Source of the DNA: Echiichthys vipera
Taxonomy: Eukaryota; Chordata; Actinopteri; Perciformes; Trachinidae
Direction of reading: 5' to 3'
Length of the DNA: 64,000 nt
Assembly: GCA_963691815.1 (NCBI GenBank)
Contig: OY829667.1
Location: forward strand, 21,836,587 to 21,900,586
The first letter of the stretch is position 1; each line of letters begins with the position of its first letter. Both the position numbers and the translations under genes were made by a program. The notes beneath the pieces were generated by a model. That model searched no databases. It was not told where the DNA came from and was given only the letters and a program-made list of their open reading frames with translations. Below are positions 57,770 through 64,000 of this stretch, one piece after another.

Positions 57770-57985
57770 CCCCTGGACACTTCACCCCCCCCCCCACTCC
57801 AGACACCCTCCCTGGACACCGCACCCCCCTCTCCCCCCCGGACACCCCTCCCTTCACCCCTCCTCCTCCCCTCTCCAGACATCCTCCCTGGACACCATCA
57901 CCATCACCCCCCCTCCCCACCCCTGACACCTTCCCTGGACACCTTCACCCCCTGGACACCCCCCCCCCCCCCCCGGACACTCACC
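57770..57985 (+). repeat. C-rich CCTGGACACC minisatellite
   Basis: Imperfect units around CCCTCCCTGGACACC, separated by C runs (up to 16 C at 57960-57975). It lies in the LINE 3' UTR. Confidence 0.85.
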
Positions 57986-58074
57986 GGACACGTGAACTGG
58001 CTATCTACCTCCACTCCTGTCCTCAAAGCTGTGAACTACTGGTTGATTCACAATTCCACTTATTCTGTTCACTC

Positions 58075-58265
58075 TGTTTATAATGTTACTCCGGTCTGTT
58101 GCACTACTCCACTTATTTACTCTGTTTATAATGTTACTGGACTGTTGCACTACGCCACTTATTTACTCTGTTTATAATGTTACTCCGGTCTGTTGCACTA
58201 CGCCACTTATTTACTCTGTTTATAATGTTACTCCGGTCTGTTGCACTACTCCACTTACTTATTTA
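58075..58265 (+). repeat. Four-copy tandem repeat, period about 48 bp
   Basis: TGTTTATAATGTTACT recurs at about 58075, 58123, 58169 and 58218, each followed by CCGGTCTGTTGCACTAC (shortened in the second). It lies in the LINE 3' UTR. Confidence 0.85.
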
Positions 58266-58983
58266 TTCTGTTATTATGTTCACACCGGACTTATTCTGTT
58301 ACTCTGTTCTTACTGGTCCACTTGATTCTGTTAGTTATGTTAATTTATGGTATTAATGCACTACTCCACTTTATTGTGTCTATCAGGTCTTATATTGTAT
58401 CCATCACAGCACTATGGTCACTTTATTCTTCAGTATTCATCTGTTACACAGAGCTAGCATATACTTAGACTGCTGTTTTCCTGCCATGCACCACTATCAC
58501 TTTATTATCTAGCTTATAGTTATATATTATATTTATACTCTATTACTGCACTATAGTTCTGTTACGTCTGCTCATTACACACATGTATCATGTCTGACCT
58601 CATCGGAATCCGATCACTGTCCACTTATATCTTCTCTGCACTACAGTTCTGTTTATACCTGTTTCAACAGTCTACTGCATGTTTACACTGTTTACATCAT
58701 ATACACCCGCTCACATGTCTGCTTACATCTGATACACACATGTCTTTCTACATCTCACGCCGACGATGTTCTCTGTATCTAACCTGTACTAACACACTAA
58801 CATCCTGACACTTATTCTACCTGTACTAACACACTAACATCCTGACACTAACTCTTCTTTTACACTTTATTCTTGTGTTAGGTTAAAATGTTTTTGTATA
58901 ATTGCACTGTCGTTATTTGCTGCTCTGTGTGCCCTGAATTGCCCCCCGGGGACAAATAAAGTTTTTTGAATTGAATTGAAAAA

Positions 58984-61075
58984 AACAGGAAGCGGTTGTA
59001 GCATCGTGCTATCTACTTTTGACTTTGTTTTTTGACATCGGTGCAAAGATGGCGGCAAGCCCTGCAGGTAGCTCCGGTCTGTTTTTATCGGAGGATCTAA
59101 CTCATTTTTGTCTTTTGGAAGTGAAAGAAGTCGTGTATCATCATCCACTGGTTTCCTGTCCAACGCGCTGTTAGTGACACAGGCTGGCAGCGGTGCGGAG
59201 CAAGTTATTACGTAAATCATTTCAAGAATAGCTCAGTATGCTATGGAGGTTAGTCTGTGTGTATACCGTATTCAGCAGCCCTGCCATGAAATGCTCGCCC
59301 TCGCAGGAGCGCACGCGCACGGGCCACTGAGTGTATGTGTCTGAAGTGAAGCAATTAGCCTTTCGTAAACAAACGCAGGGGAAAATACCATTTTACGATT
59401 TTAATTATTTATGAAGGAGCTAGAACAGAAGAACATCGGTCACTAACAGTCTTTAAACTCTATTAAAGTGTAAATAACTGATGTTCTTCTCAACACAAAA
59501 TCGGATAAAAACGGACACAAAACAACGTCCTTTCGTATGTTCTGTGGAAATATACCCCAGCCATAATTACAAAATGAATTAAATGGATTGTTTTGAGCAA
59601 GTATTTTTTTTTAAAGTAATTTATTTGACTTGGCATTTCATAAGGCTAAATAGAATCCCAGCTTCTCTTGCAATTCATAGGTTCAAAACTATGTGCTTTT
59701 AATCGTGTTACCTGTGTATAAGCTACTCATAAAGGTCCAAACAATAGCCTTTTGATCCAGAATATCACCTATAATGAAAATGTAATGTGGTCTATATGCC
59801 TATAGACTGATAGACAAGTCATAACCTCTGTGTGTGTTTCACCATAGAAGGACATGTTCTCTCCATCAAATACTCTTGTTTTTAAGATATTTAAAAATCG
59901 AATCCCCCATCCACCACTGACTCTTCTGTTGTTAGACCTATCACACTCATACATACTATATATTGGCACCAAATGTATGCTGTTAAAGGTACCTGATGCT
60001 GGGGTAAAACTGACTGGGATCAACAGAAAAAAAGATTAAAAGGGGGTGCTTTTCACAGCAGATACAAAAACAGTCCTGCCGTGAAAAGCATCACAGTTGG
60101 GAATTTCGGATCCTTGGAGGTTTATCCCCATGGTAAAGCTTTCTATTTTTTTTCCATGTATATGATACATTCTCCTGAATTGATTTTTTCTTACTCAAAA
60201 ATAACCTCCTCGACTGTTTGAATGCATGTAAATATCACCCAATAGTCACTTATGACCACGCTCCTACCACAGTTGACATTAGTATTCCAAGGGATACAAT
60301 TCCACCTTCACCATGAAGGTTCAGCTCACACTAACTGTTCGATAGTAAGTTCAAAGATTTTGAGACCCAAATCTGCTCTTACATAGAGTTTAATGACACC
60401 CCGAATTCAGCAGCGGCACTCTGTGGGAAGCGCTTAAAGCTACTATTTGGGGACAAGGATATACTTTTTCTTTTTTGTTTCTCAAATGAGAAGGGCTGAA
60501 TGGGCTAAGCTGGTGAAAAATGCGGAGTAACTGGTAAAACTTGATGGAACTTACTCCACGTCTCCACAGTCTTACTGTTACTCCTAATGATGCTGAGGAC
60601 ACTTCCTGATGCCGTGGCGTGGGTTGTTGGGAGGGATGGCAGATTTCGTGTTGAGGTTTTTCTTTTTTTCTTTTTGTCACTGTTCTTTTACAGTTTAAAG
60701 CAGACAAAGTGTACGGCTGTAATGCTTTTTCTTGTGTATGTGTCTGCAAAATCTCATACTAAAAAATTTGAAAAAAAGACATGTCAGAATGTGTGTCCGT
60801 CTTTACTGCACAGACTCCATGTATGATCATATCTGGGCTATAAAAAATAGGCTCTGCGATCAAAATCAAATCAGGTCACAGAATTTGATGCGTGGTCCAG
60901 GTGTTAGACTAAAGTAGTGTAACACCTGGACCACATATTTTCTCTGACAGTGCCCCTGAATCATGACACTCACTGATGACAGTAAGGTGATAATGGGCCA
61001 ACAGACCAAGACACTGACTGAGTACAGCCTCAGACACAGAACTAATGCTAGATTTCATCTTGTGAAGATTTTTAT
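58984..61075. other. Intergenic; no gene supported
   Basis: 59040-59220 holds an in-frame ATGGCGGCAAGCCCTGCAGG start with a 40-codon frame in CpG-bearing sequence, too little to call a gene. The rest is AT-rich, with a 10-bp inverted repeat (TGCTTTTCAC and GTGAAAAGCA) near 60050-60090. Confidence 0.45.
60892..60934. repeat. Perfect 15-bp stem-loop
   Basis: GTGGTCCAGGTGTTA (60892-60906) and TAACACCTGGACCAC (60920-60934), with a 13-nt loop. There is no T-run after it and no adjoining gene. Confidence 0.8.
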
Positions 61076-61271
61076 TTATTTTTAAATGTTTTATTTTTGA
61101 AAGTTTTTATTAAGTCATAGACAAGATGGCACAAGGGACAAATACATCACACCATGTGGATTAAAAATACAGACAGTGGACATAAAGTACAGATAACAAC
61201 AGATAACAGAATAAACAGAATACGAATACGAAATACGAATTTACATTATGTACTGTATATAGGTGGTATAT

Positions 61272-61321
<50 letters not shown>

Positions 61322-63111
61322 ATGTGAATGGGAGGCAGGTGGTACAGTATTTCTGAACACATAACATGGCATATACAGATGATATAATACAGTTAAAAAG
61401 TAAATAAGGTAATGAATAATAAAAGAAAAAAATATAAGAATGAATAATCTAATGTGAACCAATATATCACGATTATGACTATCATAGAATTATTATTAAT
61501 TACATATTGCAGTGTTAATATATTGCAATGAGAGGTGAGGACAGGACAGGGCATCCAAGGTAAGCAGGGGGTCCCCCCACCCATATACACATACATATAT
61601 ATATATATTGGTTTGGTGTACAACTCACCATCAGGGGGCGTATTTGTGCTGGTAATATTACTAAACACATTCAACGAAGTGAGCTGATTAATCATTGTCT
61701 TAGTCATAGTGATTATGAAAATAGTGATGATTTAGTAATAATATTGACAGTAATAATAATAAAAAGAATAGCAGAGGAAAATAAAGACTGGAAGAGAGTG
61801 GTGTGGGTAAAGGTCCGTCGAGGAGAGGAATGGGGACCATCTTTCTGTGAAGGCACTTATAGTGTTGTTATTGTAAGCAGTGAGTTTTTCCATAGAGATG
61901 TGTTCCAAAAGAAGATTGATCCAGTGGTTGATGTTTATTGAATTTCCAATTTAGGAGAATTATTTTCTTAGCGACAGTTAGAGAAATGAGCAAGCTGTTC
62001 TTGTATTTATTTTGGATGATTTTATATTGGATTGACTGAAGATTTGTATTGCATGTCATGGTAAAAATATTTTTATTTATATCTATCCAGAAGTCAGTTG
62101 GAGGGGAGATGTTCAAGTCAGCGTTTCAGTGGGCTATTGGGAGTGTTGTAGAGTTCTCTGAAGTCAATATTAATCTGTATAGATTAGAAGTTAGTCTATT
62201 TGTATTTGTAAAAATAAACATGTCGTCAATTATTTCAGAAGGTTCGAGTCGGTTGTCTTTCATGTTGATTTTAGATTTGAGTATGGATTTAATTTGTGAG
62301 TAATTTAAAAATTGATGTCTATCTATTCCGTGGTTCTGTATGAGGTCCTTGAAGTCTATAAACTGATTATTGTTAAAAAGATGGCGGAGATGTGTGATAC
62401 CTTTTTGTGACCATGTGTGATAGTGAAGAGGATTATTGTGCAGTCGAAAGTCAAGGTTATGCCATATTGGCGTGTATTTACATGGTGCTGGAGTAGAGCT
62501 GAAGATCTTGAGGTCTTTCCACCAGGCTGTCAGAGTTGTAGAGATTACTGTGTTTTTGAAGCAGCGGTGTCGTTTGATGGTTGTATTAAGGAAAGGTTAA
62601 TCTGAGAGTAGGATGTTTTGGCAGTAATGCTATTCTAGATCTGACCATGAGGTGTTATAGTTGGTTTTGTGGATCCATTTTGCAATATATTGTTTCATTT
62701 GCGAGGCAGTTTTGTAAAGTAGATAGTTTAATTATGGCTTTCCTATATTTCCAGTAAAAAATCATAATGATATTTAAAAGATTTGAACCAATTATCTGTT
62801 GGTATGATGGGTAGCATTGAGAAAAGGTAATTGATGTGGGGGAGTATTTTCATCTTGACTGTGTCTATTCGTCCTAATAGAGATAGTGGTAGAGTCATCC
62901 AGCGTTGGAGATCATCTTTGATTTTTTTAAATAATGGATTATAGTTGAGATGAAAAAACTCAATATTGCCAGTGTACTTCACACTGGCAATATTGAGTTG
63001 TTTCAATACTCTTCTCAGCTCCACTTCGGAGGTGAGAAGTTTTGTCCTGTGTAACCCAGGTGAATAAGGTAATAAACTGATAGAAGATAGATCAAACCTA
63101 AATGTAAGCAA
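61076..63111 (-). mobile_element. L1-type LINE ORF2 remnant, minus strand
   Basis: 63111-62743 on the minus strand encodes the C-terminal reverse-transcriptase flank of L1 (DDLQRWMTLPLSLLGRIDTV, then KMKILPHINYLFSMLPIIP). Further downstream, 62740-62400 keeps broken frames of the same protein. The 3' part includes a TG microsatellite (61272-61321). A small palindrome at 62957-62999 interrupts the coding part. Dead copy. Confidence 0.8.
61272..61321 (+). repeat. TG microsatellite
   Basis: About 25 uninterrupted TG units. Confidence 0.97.
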
Positions 63112-64000
63112 ACAAAATGACTGTGTTTAATGTAACAGAATGTCATAAAAGCAGTAAGTGTTCAATTTATCATTTATTTAGCAAGTGCAGCAGTAACAGC
63201 CAATCAGGTGACTACAGCGCTGCGTGCTGGAGGGAGGGAGAATAATTAGAGCAAGAACGGAAAGCTACCAACGGCAGATGGAAAAGACTAGAACGAGAGG
63301 AAAAGAGGAACTAAATAGGAGTAAAATGAGTGTATTTTGAGGTTTTACACCTTGTTTCTTTCATTTTTGGGAGGATATTGTACTCAGCTGCTGTTCACGT
63401 TTCTGGTTTCTGTTTATTTCATTTTTGAACAAGGATTTGGTGAGTGTTGTATGGCCGACTAGGTTTTTTAGTCGGGATCACTGGTGTGTGAAATACATGG
63501 ATTTTAACACTGGGATAAGGACAAGACTGACAGGTTTTGCAGCAATACAAAGTGGATTTAATTTGAACTGATAAAGGACTTACCTGAAAGACTGGTCATA
63601 CACCAAACAGAGGAGATCTGAGTTACTGGTTATCCTAATCTGTGAAACTTGATTGAGTTGTATTTTGATACATTTTCTTGAACTGTGTTTTATTTTGTTT
63701 GTTCATTTTTCCTTATGTGTGTCCAATTGCTATTACAGGGATGGGCTGTATAACATGAGTTGAAGCCTAAACAGAGCTGGATAAGCAAACCAAACAGAAA
63801 ACAGAAACATAGAACTAAACTCATAAATAGGCCTAACTAAGATAAAATGAGAACTAGGACTGAGTTAGCTCAAAATAGATACCAGGAACTAAACAACCAA
63901 CATAAGAAACCTAAGTACAAACTTATATCTCAGCTCAAATAGGCTGGATTAAATCTAAATAACATAAATAGGGATAAATAACCTTATTCTCCTGAGCTTC
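63112..64000. other. Unassigned sequence to the window end
   Basis: AT-rich, with A-rich stretches of CTAAAC/TAAAC-like words after 63760. I find no coding region or named repeat. Confidence 0.5.

Larger units (their letters stand above)
57371..58983 (+). mobile_element. 3' end of an L2-type LINE
   Basis: The start encodes the end of the reverse-transcriptase ORF: YSFIESIITFSITCWFY, QNRNRLQSVATVCSKIIGLP, and finally RRATFIPRAVQLLNS before TGA at 57730. A long 3' UTR with a C-rich minisatellite and a 48-bp tandem repeat follows, then CCCGGGGACAAATAAAGTTT and a TTGAA tail, the typical L2 terminus. It is 5'-truncated. Confidence 0.88.

Noticed and set aside
57633..57929. Proline-rich frames over the C-rich block
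   Set aside because: They come from the CCTGGACACC minisatellite in a LINE 3' UTR.
59049..59175. Possible first exon starting ATGGCGGCAAGC
   Set aside because: It has only 40 codons, no supporting donor context or homology, and follows directly after a LINE tail. Too weak.
1..64000. CRISPR arrays, operons or bacterial-type features
   Set aside because: The window is eukaryotic with spliced genes. The tandem repeats seen have no spacer structure.

Overview
The window looks like teleost fish DNA. The introns are AT-rich and packed with fish-type transposons (Harbinger, hAT, L2/RTE/L1 LINEs, a Penelope-like element, tRNA-derived SINEs), and the one host gene is a vertebrate ankyrin on the + strand. 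From the death domain and its flanks it is ankyrin-B (ank2); I cannot tell ank2a from ank2b. Only the 3' half is present. The ankyrin repeats, ZU5 and UPA exons and the promoter must lie upstream of position 1.

Layout of the gene. 5217-9860 is the known giant exon of 'neuronal' ankyrin-B (1,548 codons, phase 1 at both ends, so skippable). 10373-10447, 10584-10715 and 16006-16155 encode the death domain and 16259-16493 the start of the C-terminal regulatory region. 17701-27676 is a second giant exon: about 3,325 codons without a stop, built from more than twenty SPDSPxPxF and SPESVxSD repeats, with a separate ELWKLISQ-type motif repeated four times. A strong internal donor at 17762 would reduce it to a 61-nt exon in the same phase. 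28681-29652 (324 codons) is a further large phase 0-0 exon, possibly related to the obscurin/titin-binding-related domain of vertebrate ankyrins. 33107-33199, 34024-34107, 34218-34370, 35561-35749, 35991-36082 and 42449-42650 encode the basic VVRRRVI/VVKKITRKVIRK tail, resembling the obscurin-binding tail of small ankyrin-1, and the stop codon. Poly(A) signals follow at 43029 and 43135.

Every exon junction was checked for phase and the exons join into one open frame. The gene thus carries two giant cassettes on either side of the death domain: an upstream one of the neuronal type and a downstream one whose repeats and obscurin-type neighbours suggest, by inference only, a muscle or cytoskeletal tether.

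The rest is repeats. Introns hold a nested foldback structure (10.86-15.32 kb), a TTAA-flanked foldback MITE, and a hAT element (39.06-41.01 kb) with a 91-bp near-perfect inverted repeat. After the gene, 43.2-64 kb has no host gene that I can support. It holds a SINE with a 12-bp target duplication, L1 ORF1 and ORF2 remnants, an RTE-like LINE, a Penelope-like element with a GIY-YIG region and a hammerhead-ribozyme motif, and an L2-type LINE 3' end. Three copies of one Harbinger MITE (TAA target duplications) lie at 13.8, 36.1 and 55.2 kb.
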